64,000 nt of DNA from Chthoniobacteraceae bacterium. Its GTDB lineage: Bacteria > Verrucomicrobiota > Verrucomicrobiia > Chthoniobacterales > Chthoniobacteraceae. Within the stretch, counting starts at the first letter, position 1. Each line of letters opens with the position of its first letter. Of this stretch, positions 36,374-45,600 are shown piece by piece. Below the pieces are notes generated by a model. That model worked only from the letters and a program-made list of their open reading frames with translations, had not been told where the DNA came from and ran no database searches. A program made the position numbers and the translations under genes. Location of the stretch: the NCBI GenBank assembly GCA_947471505.1, contig CANIWM010000005.1, forward strand, positions 1-64,000, read 5' to 3'.

Positions 36374-39300
36374 TTACGGCGTCCGCACCGCGCGGTAGAA
36401 TCGGCGCGTCTGCGAGCCCGGCGTGTCCGTCACATCGAGTGTGGTACCGGTGGCTTTGATGGCGGGGCCGAGATTGGTCCACGTCGCGTCGGAGAGTTCG
36501 TTCTTAAACTGCGGCTGATATGTGAAATCCGGCGTGGTCGTGATGCTGAACGTGATCACGCCGCCGCTCAGCGTCGCTGTCGCGGTCGGCAGCGCGAGCG
36601 TTGCGGTGTTGGTGGTGCCGGCGCTTGGGCTCGCGAGGAAATCGACCGTTGCGCCGCCGTCGGGCGTGAGGCCCTGGCTGATGTTTTTGACCTGCGCGCC
36701 GAAAGTTACCGAGTCCACGACGGTGCCGTCCGGGGCGCGGAGCGTGAGGGTTTCGCCACTGTTGCTGAGTTTGAATGGGACGTGGAGCTGGCCGCTGCCG
36801 GTGTTTTGAATCGTCTCGTCGTCGGCCCACACGAGCAGGCGCCCGGAGGGGGCGATGGCGTAGCCGCTCGGGATAATGTAGGTGGTGATGGAATCGCTGA
36901 GGCTCCATCCGGCGAGGCTCACGGTGCTGGCGGTCGGGTTGTAGAGTTCCAGCCAGTCTTCACTATCGCCATCGGCGGGGTCGAAGTCGTGGGCAGCGTT
37001 GTCGGCGAGCCATTCGTTGATGCGCAGTGCGGCCCAAGCGTTCGTGCCGGTGAAGTTGACGCTGAGCGTAGTGCTGCCGGTCAGCGTGCCTGCGGTATTG
37101 TAGGTGGAGATAACGAGCGGATTTGTGCCACTGGCCACGGGCACGCTGGCACTCCATGCGGTCACCGTCGTCCAAGTAAGGGGCAGTTCGAGCCCGTTAA
37201 AGGTGATCGTTTTTGCGCTGACGGGCGCGGTGCCGGTGATGGTGATGGGGCTGACCGTCGTGCTGCGCGGGTTCGAGCCACTGACGGTGAAGGAGGCGGC
37301 GACGGTGTTGAGCTGGTTTTGCACATAGGTTACGCGCAGGTTAATCCACTCTGGGATGCCGCCGGTGATCGCGGGGTTGCCGCCCTGGGACACCTTGTAG
37401 TAGTCGCTGGCCACAAACGGCGAAACCACGGCGACGCCGTTGGCGATGTAGCCGTTGTATCGCTGCGTCAAACGTGTGGACACGGCGGTCCCGCTGAAAA
37501 ATGTGTTGAGTGAATCACTCAGAGCACGCCAGTAGGGGCGGACGAGCGCGGGGGTATCGAACATTTTCTGGACGGGCGCATCGATGCCCGATGCGAAGAG
37601 CGGCTCGATAGAGGGGTGGTGGTTGGAATTGTCGGCACCGAGGCCCACGTCCATGTCGTTGGTGATGACTTTCCAGCCGCTGAGCGTGGGTTTGTAGAGA
37701 TAGGCGTTTTTGTCGTTTGGGTTCCCAAATGTGTCCCAATATGCGCACAGGTCGGCGAAGGCAAAGTTGCCCATCCATTGGTCCACATCCACGAGCGCTT
37801 TGACTCCGTCCACGTAGTCCGCGCCGCTGCCCGTGATGTTCGAGGCGGTGACGAGGTTGAAGATGTCTGCGAAGTCGTTTTCGCTGCCTTCCGAGGAGCG
37901 CGGCATCCAGCACCAGCGGTAGCGGGCGGTTTTGTAAACTCCGCCCGTGGTGGTGAAGGGCAGCAGAGAGTTGAAGTCCCCGGCCAGCACGGCGTTGGTG
38001 TCGCTGGTTTCGTCCCAGCGGCTGGTCTTGATCAGTCGGCCCTTCGTGTCGTCCGAGAAGCTGGAAGCGAGATGGTAGCCGCCGGGCTGATGGCAGTCGT
38101 GATAAATGGGAGCAGCGCTGGAAGCTGGAATCCGTCTCACACCGTTGACCACGAGATGCACGTCTCGTCGGTGGAGCGTCGGTAGCTTCATTTGCTCCAG
38201 CATCCAGTGCATGAGCTGCTCGCGCTGGTTGGTGGTGTCGCGAATCGGGTAATCAAGCACCGCTTCGTCCTCGCCCATTAGCGGCTCGCCCGGCGGGAGA
38301 TCGATGTCGTAGCCGATGATCGCAGTCGCTGGGTTGTTCCCCGTATTATCGGAAAACTGGGCAAAATGCGCGCCGGTGCCGTAAAAGACCCGACTGCTGT
38401 TGTGCAGGAAAGTAATCGGGAAGGCTTCGTTACTCTTGCTCAACCGCGCCGACCAAGCGGTCAGCGTGGAACTCGTGATCCACATCGTGTAAGTGCCGAA
38501 CGCCCCCGTCGGCAGAGTGTCGCCGACACGCGCCAAGCATTCCGAGGTAGGAGGGAAAACTGCGCTGGCCGCAGCGGGATCGGTGGCCGTGATCGTGAAC
38601 CCGAGCAGTGCGCCTGCGGACTGCGCGGGGACTGTGCCGGTGAAAATTCCGTCGCCTGCGAGGAGATCGCCGCCTGTGCCGGAGTCGAGCATCGCGATGC
38701 TGGTGAGCGTCGCCGACGGGTCGAGGCGATATTTTAGCGTGACGCTCGCGACGCCGTCCGGGTCCGCTACCCGCGCGAAGACACGGAAAGGGAAACCGGC
38801 CACGGGGAGCACGGGAAGATGGGTGACGTCGGTGATCGAAGGCGCGGCGTTGGCGACGGCACGGCTATTAGCAGCGGCGGGCGTGCCGAGATTTTTCGGC
38901 ACCGTCAGCGCGCCGTATGCCTCCAGCCCTCCACCGCGCAGGCGGAGCAGGAAATCCGGCGAACCGTGAAGCCAGCGGGCGCGGGCGCGAAGCGTGGCGG
39001 TGGAGCCGGTGGCGATGGTTGCGGTCAGCGACGTCCGCACATGGTTTGGCATCGAGTCGCCGCGGCCCAGTGCGACGAGGCGCAGCGATTTGGTGCCGGC
39101 AAAGCCCGAGTTTTCGATGACGGAGCGATTGTGCGTGCCCTGCACGAGCCATGAGCCGATGCCGCTTTCAAAGCCGCCATTGGTCACGACATTTGCACCG
39201 CCGGAGGGCGTCGCCTCCACTTCATCGAGCAACGCTTCGCCCTTATTGAGCAAGCATGCGTCGAGGCGATTGGCGAGGGCGGTCGCGTTGAGGTTCACAT

Positions 39301-41827
39301 GGTCCAAAACGCCGGTCGTCTCCACGAGTGTCCACGGCGCTTTCGCCGTGTCATCGCTATCGAGCCAGAGCGGCGTGGCGATGTCGCGCGGGTCGGAAAG
39401 CTCCAGACTGCTCCCACCGCCGTCGGCCCACTGCGACCACCGGGACGCGTCGGCGTAGCTCACTTCATCAACCGCGGCAAAATACGTGAGCGGACCGGGA
39501 ATCGTTACGGGTTGGCCGAGCACGACCTCTTCGCCGCTGCCGGAGAGCGTTCCCGTGAAAGGCCCAAAGACCAGTGCCGCCGAAAGCCCCGGATGATTCG
39601 CGAGAAGACGAGCAGGGTTTTTTGCCACGACAACGTAGCCATTGGCTGCGATGCTCGCACCCGCTGGAAAGGTAAACGAAACACCGTCGCTGATGCGCCA
39701 GCCGGCGAGGCTCACCGCGCTGCCACTGAGATTGCGCAGCTCCAGCCACTGATCCTCGGCGTCGCCGGTGATCGGGTGAAAATACAGCTCATTGAACACC
39801 ACCGGTCCACGCGCGGCGGCGGAGTTTGTCGCGCCGGGTGTGGCGCTGTTCAGGCGGCGAACCAACCCTTCGCCGTCCGGCGTGCGACCGCTCGCAGTGT
39901 CGGGCAGTTGGCCGCGAAAGCGTACGGCGTCGAGCACGCGGGTTTGTGCCGCGTTTGTGAAATACACCGTCTCGCCTTCCGCGCTCAGCCCAAAGAGCAT
40001 CTGCGTTTGCGTGAAGCTCACGCGTCCCCGAGGCGGCAGGACGGTGCCGCCGGGGATTTGGAATTTGCCCAGCAGCGCCACGTCGTCCGAGATCCAGCAT
40101 CCGCTCACATCGATGCTGAGCGGACTGCTATTAAACAACTCGATGAAGTCCGTGCCCACCGTCGAGTGGGAGAGGATTTCGTTGATAAGCACATGATCCT
40201 GCGGACTGGCTGGCAGCCCTTCCGCGACGCCCGGCGAACCGCCGATGACCGCACTCGCACTCCACGCGCGCGCATCACCCTCACCGTAGCTGGGCCGCGT
40301 GAGCACCCGCGAATGTCCCGCGCCATCCGCCGCCGCTGGCCACTCCGGACCATCGTTCCACACCGCTTCGAGCACGATGGCATCGTTCGCCCGGCGCAGT
40401 CGCAGCTTGCCGCCCTCATTGGAAAGTGCGCCGGTGAACGGCCCAAGCACGCCCGTGATTCCATACACCGTCTGCACGTCCGCAGGCACTGCGGCCACTA
40501 CGAGAAATCCCTGCGCCGGGATGCTCGTGCCGGGCGGGAACGCATAGTCCACATCGCTCGAAATCCTCCAGCCCGTGAGGTCTTCCGGCCACGGGTTCGT
40601 GTTATAGAGCTCGATAAATTCAAGGTTCTTCCCATCGAGCCGCGTCGCGGGGTGCGTATGGAGTTCGGAGAAAATGATCGGCGTCTTTTTACTGGAGACC
40701 GCCAGCGGTTCGCCAGTGCGCTGCCAGCGATTGGGATACACCACGCTCACCGTCGCCGCAGTGGAAGTCGTGCTCCCAGCTAGATTCGTGATGGTCACGG
40801 TGTAGCTCCCCGCACTCGCCAGCGACGCGGTATTGATCGCGAGGGTGGAAGCGGTCGCGCCAGAAATCGGCACACCGTCTTTCAGCCATTGGTACGTCAT
40901 CGACGTCTGACTGGTCGCCGTGACACTGAGGATGGTGCTCTCGCCAAACACGATTGATTGCGACTGCGGCGGAGTCGCGACGACGGGCTCATTACCAAAG
41001 CGCGTGACCGTCAGATTCTCCACCCGCCCGTCCGCGGTGGCTCCGGGGCTCAGCGCGTTTCCACCATTTTGCATCCGCAGCTCGATGTAGCGCGCCGCAT
41101 TTTCCCACGTGATATTCCACGGCCCGAGATTCGAGGTGCTCCCACCCGCGACCGTCACCACAGCGCTCGCGGTGACGGGCGAAACGGTCTCATCAATCGT
41201 GAGGGCGACGGTATAGTTCGTTGCGTAAAGGTCTGGGCTCTTTAACACCGCCGCCGCACCGGCGCCGACGAGCGTACCGTCCGCATAGGTGTTCCACCCG
41301 CCGTTGCCTCGAACGAAAAAGCCGACGTCGGTCGAGGCGTTGGTCGGGCCGACGTGATTGGCGGTATCGCCAAGGTCCAGCGACACCCAAGTATCGGTGA
41401 TATTGGTGCTGCTGCGTTGGATGTTCGCGGTGAAACTGACGCTCCATTTTTTCCCAGCGACTTGCGGGCCAAAATCCGTCGAGAGCCGCACCGCCATTTG
41501 AGTGGGCGTCGTCGCATGGAACGTCCGCAGCAACAATGCGTCGCTCCCCGCAAAAGTGGCCGAGCTTTTCTCGATCAACGCGTCATTCGTCCCCGAGGCC
41601 CCGCTCGTCGGCAGCTCCGTGAAAGTCCCGCCCGTCAGCACGCCCGACTGCCGTGCCGGAATATCCACATTGATGTTCGTATCGTTCGCGCCGCCCGTGA
41701 TGGTGAACGGATCAGCAAGCACCACCGTATCCGCCCACGCGCTCGCGGAAAAAGCGAGCAGCGCGCAAGCAGCTTGAAGCGAGCGCCGGATGGCAGCGAA
41801 AGTGGAGATCGAAAATTCCGGGATCAT
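36374..41827 (-). CDS. Giant secreted protein with Ig, lamin-tail (LTD) and CotH-like domains
   Basis: An 1817-residue protein. A signal peptide covers residues 1-32 (after RRSLQAACALLAFSASAWA). Order: N-terminal beta-sandwich (about 35-275), Ig-like domain (about 280-365, with YQWLKDGVPISGAT), lamin-tail domains near 383-490, 545-640 and 675-775 (FIELYN, FIELFN, WLELRN with GWRIS), a carbohydrate-binding-like region (880-980), a CotH spore-coat-kinase-like region (about 1110-1510, with NDMDVGLGADNSNHHPS) and a fourth lamin-tail domain (about 1590-1720, DWLELYNP). The last 70 residues resemble the C-terminus of the two other giants here. Likely cell-surface or exopolymer-attached; the substrate of the kinase-like part is unknown. 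Confidence 0.9.
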   Translation of the reverse strand: MIPEFSISTFAAIRRSLQAACALLAFSASAWADTVVLADPFTITGGANDTNINVDIPARQSGVLTGGTFTELPTSGASGTNDALIEKSSATFAGSDALLLRTFHATTPTQMAVRLSTDFGPQVAGKKWSVSFTANIQRSSTNITDTWVSLDLGDTANHVGPTNASTDVGFFVRGNGGWNTYADGTLVGAGAAAVLKSPDLYATNYTVALTIDETVSPVTASAVVTVAGGSTSNLGPWNITWENAARYIELRMQNGGNALSPGATADGRVENLTVTRFGNEPVVATPPQSQSIVFGESTILSVTATSQTSMTYQWLKDGVPISGATASTLAINTASLASAGSYTVTITNLAGSTTSTAATVSVVYPNRWQRTGEPLAVSSKKTPIIFSELHTHPATRLDGKNLEFIELYNTNPWPEDLTGWRISSDVDYAFPPGTSIPAQGFLVVAAVPADVQTVYGITGVLGPFTGALSNEGGKLRLRRANDAIVLEAVWNDGPEWPAAADGAGHSRVLTRPSYGEGDARAWSASAVIGGSPGVAEGLPASPQDHVLINEILSHSTVGTDFIELFNSSPLSIDVSGCWISDDVALLGKFQIPGGTVLPPRGRVSFTQTQMLFGLSAEGETVYFTNAAQTRVLDAVRFRGQLPDTASGRTPDGEGLVRRLNSATPGATNSAAARGPVVFNELYFHPITGDAEDQWLELRNLSGSAVSLAGWRISDGVSFTFPAGASIAANGYVVVAKNPARLLANHPGLSAALVFGPFTGTLSGSGEEVVLGQPVTIPGPLTYFAAVDEVSYADASRWSQWADGGGSSLELSDPRDIATPLWLDSDDTAKAPWTLVETTGVLDHVNLNATALANRLDACLLNKGEALLDEVEATPSGGANVVTNGGFESGIGSWLVQGTHNRSVIENSGFAGTKSLRLVALGRGDSMPNHVRTSLTATIATGSTATLRARARWLHGSPDFLLRLRGGGLEAYGALTVPKNLGTPAAANSRAVANAAPSITDVTHLPVLPVAGFPFRVFARVADPDGVASVTLKYRLDPSATLTSIAMLDSGTGGDLLAGDGIFTGTVPAQSAGALLGFTITATDPAAASAVFPPTSECLARVGDTLPTGAFGTYTMWITSSTLTAWSARLSKSNEAFPITFLHNSSRVFYGTGAHFAQFSDNTGNNPATAIIGYDIDLPPGEPLMGEDEAVLDYPIRDTTNQREQLMHWMLEQMKLPTLHRRDVHLVVNGVRRIPASSAAPIYHDCHQPGGYHLASSFSDDTKGRLIKTSRWDETSDTNAVLAGDFNSLLPFTTTGGVYKTARYRWCWMPRSSEGSENDFADIFNLVTASNITGSGADYVDGVKALVDVDQWMGNFAFADLCAYWDTFGNPNDKNAYLYKPTLSGWKVITNDMDVGLGADNSNHHPSIEPLFASGIDAPVQKMFDTPALVRPYWRALSDSLNTFFSGTAVSTRLTQRYNGYIANGVAVVSPFVASDYYKVSQGGNPAITGGIPEWINLRVTYVQNQLNTVAASFTVSGSNPRSTTVSPITITGTAPVSAKTITFNGLELPLTWTTVTAWSASVPVASGTNPLVISTYNTAGTLTGSTTLSVNFTGTNAWAALRINEWLADNAAHDFDPADGDSEDWLELYNPTASTVSLAGWSLSDSITTYIIPSGYAIAPSGRLLVWADDETIQNTGSGQLHVPFKLSNSGETLTLRAPDGTVVDSVTFGAQVKNISQGLTPDGGATVDFLASPSAGTTNTATLALPTATATLSGGVITFSITTTPDFTYQPQFKNELSDATWTNLGPAIKATGTTLDVTDTPGSQTRRFYRAVRTP

Positions 41828-42080
41828 TGATGACTCCCTATTGCACCGGGATCGGGCGTTCTAACAGGGAAACTTTGCAGACCTCCTCCCCCCTCCGGGG
41901 ATTGGTCCCGATAAATCGGGAAGGCCGCCATTCTACGAATCCGCCGAGGGCGCACTTCCAAGAACGCGCGTCGTTCGCCAGGCGACAACGCCACTCTCGG
42001 TACACCTGCGCGGAATCCACACCGAGGCTCGTTCCCAGCACGGAGCGACCTCCCGATTCTTTCAAAAATAGTGCAAAATC
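41828..42080. other. Intergenic region with a small hairpin, no gene seen
   Basis: Upstream of the LTD/CotH gene. The only structure noticed is TCCCGATAAATCGGGA at 41906-41921, a 7-bp perfect stem with a 2-nt loop. No promoter was convincing. With the repeat array that follows, this stretch from 41828 to 42673 is essentially non-coding. Confidence 0.5.
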
Positions 42081-42374
42081 GTGAACAGTGCGTGCCATCC
42101 CCCGGACACGGCGTGTCACGCCGTGAACAGTGCACGCCATCCCCCGGACACGGCGTACCACGCCAAGAACGGGGCGCGCCACCACCCGGACACGGCACGC
42201 CACGCCGTGAACACGGCGTGCCACTACCCGGACACGGCACGCCACGCCGTGAACACGGCGTGCCACCACCCGGACACGGCGCGCCACGCCGTGAACAGGG
42301 CGTGCCACCACCCGGACACGGCGCGCCACGCCGTGAACAGTGCGTGCCACTACCCGGACACGGCACGCCACCGC
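42081..42374. repeat. Seven tandem 42-bp units built of interlocking hairpins
   Basis: Units start at 42081, 42123, 42165, 42207, 42249, 42291 and 42333, each 42 bp, differing by a few substitutions. Within a unit GGCGTGCC pairs with GGCACGCC across a short loop holding CCCGGACAC, and across unit borders CACGCCGTG pairs with CACGGCGTG around AA. The array can therefore fold into alternating hairpins. Because 42 is a multiple of three, several frames stay open, giving 14-residue peptide repeats, but base differences do not favour any one frame. There are no unique spacers, so it is not a CRISPR array. Confidence 0.85.
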
Positions 42375-42521
42375 CCGGACGAGTTTCGCCCCGCCAACAG
42401 AGAGAACCCCCAAGAAGGGGGGCCGCCCCGCCCCCTTGAAGTCCAGCGCCACCCCGCCCCGCCCGCCGCTTTTTCCCTTTCGACAAGCCCCAGCGCCCCC
42501 ATTACCCCCCTGCGCGAACAC

Positions 42522-42626
42522 ATGACCGACCTCGCCAAACGCTTCCTCCGCGCCAAACCCGAAGACCTCGAAACGCTAGACTCCATGAACCGCGCCCACC
42601 AGGACGGGGAGAAGTTCAGCGTGTAG
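42522..42626 (+). CDS. Possible 34-residue ORF after the repeat array
   Basis: An ATG at 42522 opens a short charged peptide (MTDLAKRFLRAKPEDLETLD) ending at the TAG 42624-42626, directly before a palindromic repeat. It looks helical and protein-like, unlike the Pro/His-rich translation of the repeat array in the same frame upstream, but it is short and has no clear ribosome-binding site. Confidence 0.3.
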   Translation: MTDLAKRFLRAKPEDLETLDSMNRAHQDGEKFSV

Positions 42627-42628
42627 CG

Positions 42629-42672
42629 CCCGAATGCCGCGATTGCCGGTCGTGGCTGACGCGGCGTTCGGG
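42629..42672. repeat. Palindromic dispersed repeat at the 3' end of the beta-strand-repeat gene
   Basis: CCCGAATGCCGCG (42629-42641) pairs with CGCGGCGTTCGGG (42660-42672) with one G-T pair, forming a 13-bp stem. The first 29 bp match 63666-63694 at 26 positions. It lies next to the stop at 42674 of the minus-strand gene. Only three T residues follow on the plus strand, so it is not a classical intrinsic terminator, although it may act as a 3' mRNA structure. Confidence 0.6.
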
Positions 42673-42673
42673 T

Positions 42674-45600
42674 TTAGTTCGACTGGACTTGGAGTCGCAG
42701 GAAGTTTCTCGCCGGAGTGCCGGGGGTGAATGTGTAGAAAATGGTGGTCGCGTTGTTCACGTAAGAACCGCCGGTGACTTCCGCCCAGACGTCGGTGATG
42801 CCGAGGTCGGTGGAGTCCTGGATGGCGTAGGTGAGGCCGCTGGTGCCGACACGTTTTGTGAAGCTGAGGGTGTTGCCGCTGAGTGTGCCGACGGACGGGT
42901 TTGGCACGGTGGGGTCTTGGCCGGATATGGCGTATTCTACGAGGTTGCGGATGCCGTCGTTGTCAGCGTCGTCGTTCGGGCCGCGCTTGTCCACCGGGAC
43001 GATGCCGCCTGCGAAGGTGCCGGTGATCCATGTGGAGAATGTCGTGATCGTGCTGGCGGTGAGGTAGCCGCTTGCATTCAGTGCGAACGAGTGGAAGCCG
43101 GGTGCGGAGATGAGCGCGAGTTGTGTGGGTGTGAGGCCGCTGCTGGTGGTGCCGAAGCGGAGCGACGTGCCGGATACGAAAGTGCCCGTGATGCTCAGGG
43201 TGCCGCCGGTCCAGTCGATTGCGCTGCTGTTTGCAAAGGCGAGAGCGGCACCGGCACCGAGATTGATTTTGGCGCTGCTGGTGATGTCGAGGGGGCCGAG
43301 GTTGTCGGTGAAGGTCGCGGCGTTGAGGGTGGCGTTGCCGATGATGATATCGGAGGTGCTGGAGATTACGTTGCTGGCACCGAGGGCGAGCGTGCCGCCG
43401 TTCACGGTGGTGTCGCCGGTGTAGGTGTTCGCGCCGCTGAGGGTGAAGGTGCCCGCGCCGCTCTTGGTCAGGCCGAAGTTGTTTCCGTTCGTTGTCCCCG
43501 GCATTGCGGAGGCCGCTACCGAGCCACTCGCACTGCCACCGAGATTGCCTGAAAACGTATAGTTGCCGCTGTTGTTGATCGTCAGCGTTGCCGCAGCGGA
43601 GATATCGCTGTTGACGACGCGTTGGATTCTCAAGGCGGCTTTCGCTCCGCTTCTTACGATATTGGTCAACCCGGCGAGCTGTTGGTTGAATCCGTTTAGA
43701 TTCAGCTCTGCAAACCGGCCGGTGCCACCGCCGTTCCCGCCATCAATGGTCAGCACCGTGGTCGTCGGCAGCGCGTTTTGGATTCCGAGCTTCACAATGA
43801 TCTGGTTCTCTCCGGCAGTGGTCGTTCCGTCCGTGGAGGCCGTCGTGTTCAGCAGCGTGCTGCCGGTATAGGTGCTTTGCGCGCCCAGATAGACGGTGGA
43901 CAAGGCGTTTTGAGCGACGCTGCTCAAGAACGTGACATTGCCGCTCCCGGCCAGCACGCTGTCGAGCGTAAGCGTGGAGACCACTCCTCCGCCTGGATTG
44001 TTTGTGGGCGCGCTGATGGTGGCAGTGGTTCCACTGCTGGCCACTGTGATGGGCGCATCGATAACCACGCCATCCAAGTTGGGTTGCAGAACGGTCCCGC
44101 CAGCCAGCGTCACGCCGAAGGTGGTGAGTAAGGCCGACGTGTTGTCGATGGCCAGCGCGCCAGTGCTGACGATAGTGGTGCCCGTGAAAGTATTCACGCC
44201 GGATAATGTGAGCGTGCCCGTGCCGGTCTTGGTCAGCGAGCCCGTGCCGGCGATGGAACCATTTACGGTCAGCGTTTGCGACGCGCCGACACTGACGGCG
44301 GCATTCGCGCTCAAACTCACGTCATTCGCGAGTGTGCAGCTCGCGGTGTTGGACAAGCTCCCGCCATTCAAAATCAGCCGTCCGGTGCCCAGAGCCGAGT
44401 TGTCGTTTGCCACCAGCGTGCCCGCGCTGACGGTTGTGTCGCCGCTGAAGGTGTTCGCAGCCTCCAGCGCCACGGTTCCCGCGCCATTGAGCGTGAGGCC
44501 CGGATAGCCGCTGATTTTTCCGTTGAATGTTGCGGTGCGCCCCGTGGCCACACTCCAGTTACTGGGAACGACCAATTGCACCGGACAGTTCACCGTGAGA
44601 TTCTGCGTGGCCGTGGTCATGTCCACGCCCGAGTCATCGAGGCCCAGGGTCGCGGTGCCATTGATGGTCACCGTTCCGCCGGGGTTGACGATTTTGATGC
44701 CAGCCCAATCCTGATCGCTGGCGAGCGTGGCGGTGTTCGCGGCGGTGACCGTGCTGTTCCATACCGCCTGCTTGTAAATCCCGGGATCCACGCCGCCCAC
44801 CCAGCTCCCTCCGGCGTCGAGGTTCGTGGCGTTGTTGGCTTTCGTGATCGTCGTGGTGGTGGCGGCCAGAGTGCCCGGCCAGGATTGCACCTGCGCACCG
44901 CTGACGAGCACGATGTTGAAATCGGCGGGAGGATTGAGGTTGTTCGCGCCGAAATACATGCCCCAGCGGAAGGTCGTCGTTCCCGTGGGGCGGGAGTAGC
45001 TGCTGGAGGCATACAACACGCCATCGATCCACAGCTTGTAATTCAGACCGTCGTCGAGCACGCGGACATCGAAGCCGCCGCCATCGAAATCCTTCGCACT
45101 GCCATCGGGATTCGTGACGACCACATCGGTGCCAGTCCGATTATTCACGGTCAGCGAACCGTCGCCGCCCATGCTGAGCTGCACCGCCCAATCATTGTCG
45201 GTGTTCTTGAGTTGAAAGCAGCAATACCCCTGCTGGAGGCGGGCGATGGTGTAATGGGCCGTCCACTCGTAGGTTGTGTAATCGGTGTACTGCCACCCGC
45301 CGCCCATGAAAGCCTCGGTGTGCGAGGAGGTGCCTGCCCGCGTGGTGGCCGTATTCTCATCATCCACAAACACCCGGAGCACATGCGTATTCCCGTCGGT
45401 CTGAAACCACCGGGTGAAATCCGCGACATTCGTCGTGGACGTGTTGCACGCGACATGGATTCGACGGTCGGGGACCGAAATGGGACGATTGCCGTAGAGC
45501 CCTACCTCGACGGCGGCATTGTTGACATTGATCACCGACCCATTCACCGGGCCGGGGTCCGGGGCGTCCACATTCAGCGTAGGCAAAATCGCGCTCCACA

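Noticed and set aside
42081-42374. The array as a CRISPR locus
   Set aside because: Units are contiguous with no unique spacers, and no cas genes are present.
42071-42439. Frames through the 42-bp array coding for 14-residue Pro/His/Gly repeats
   Set aside because: Several frames on both strands are equally open because the unit is a multiple of three; substitutions do not favour any frame and structure is palindromic.
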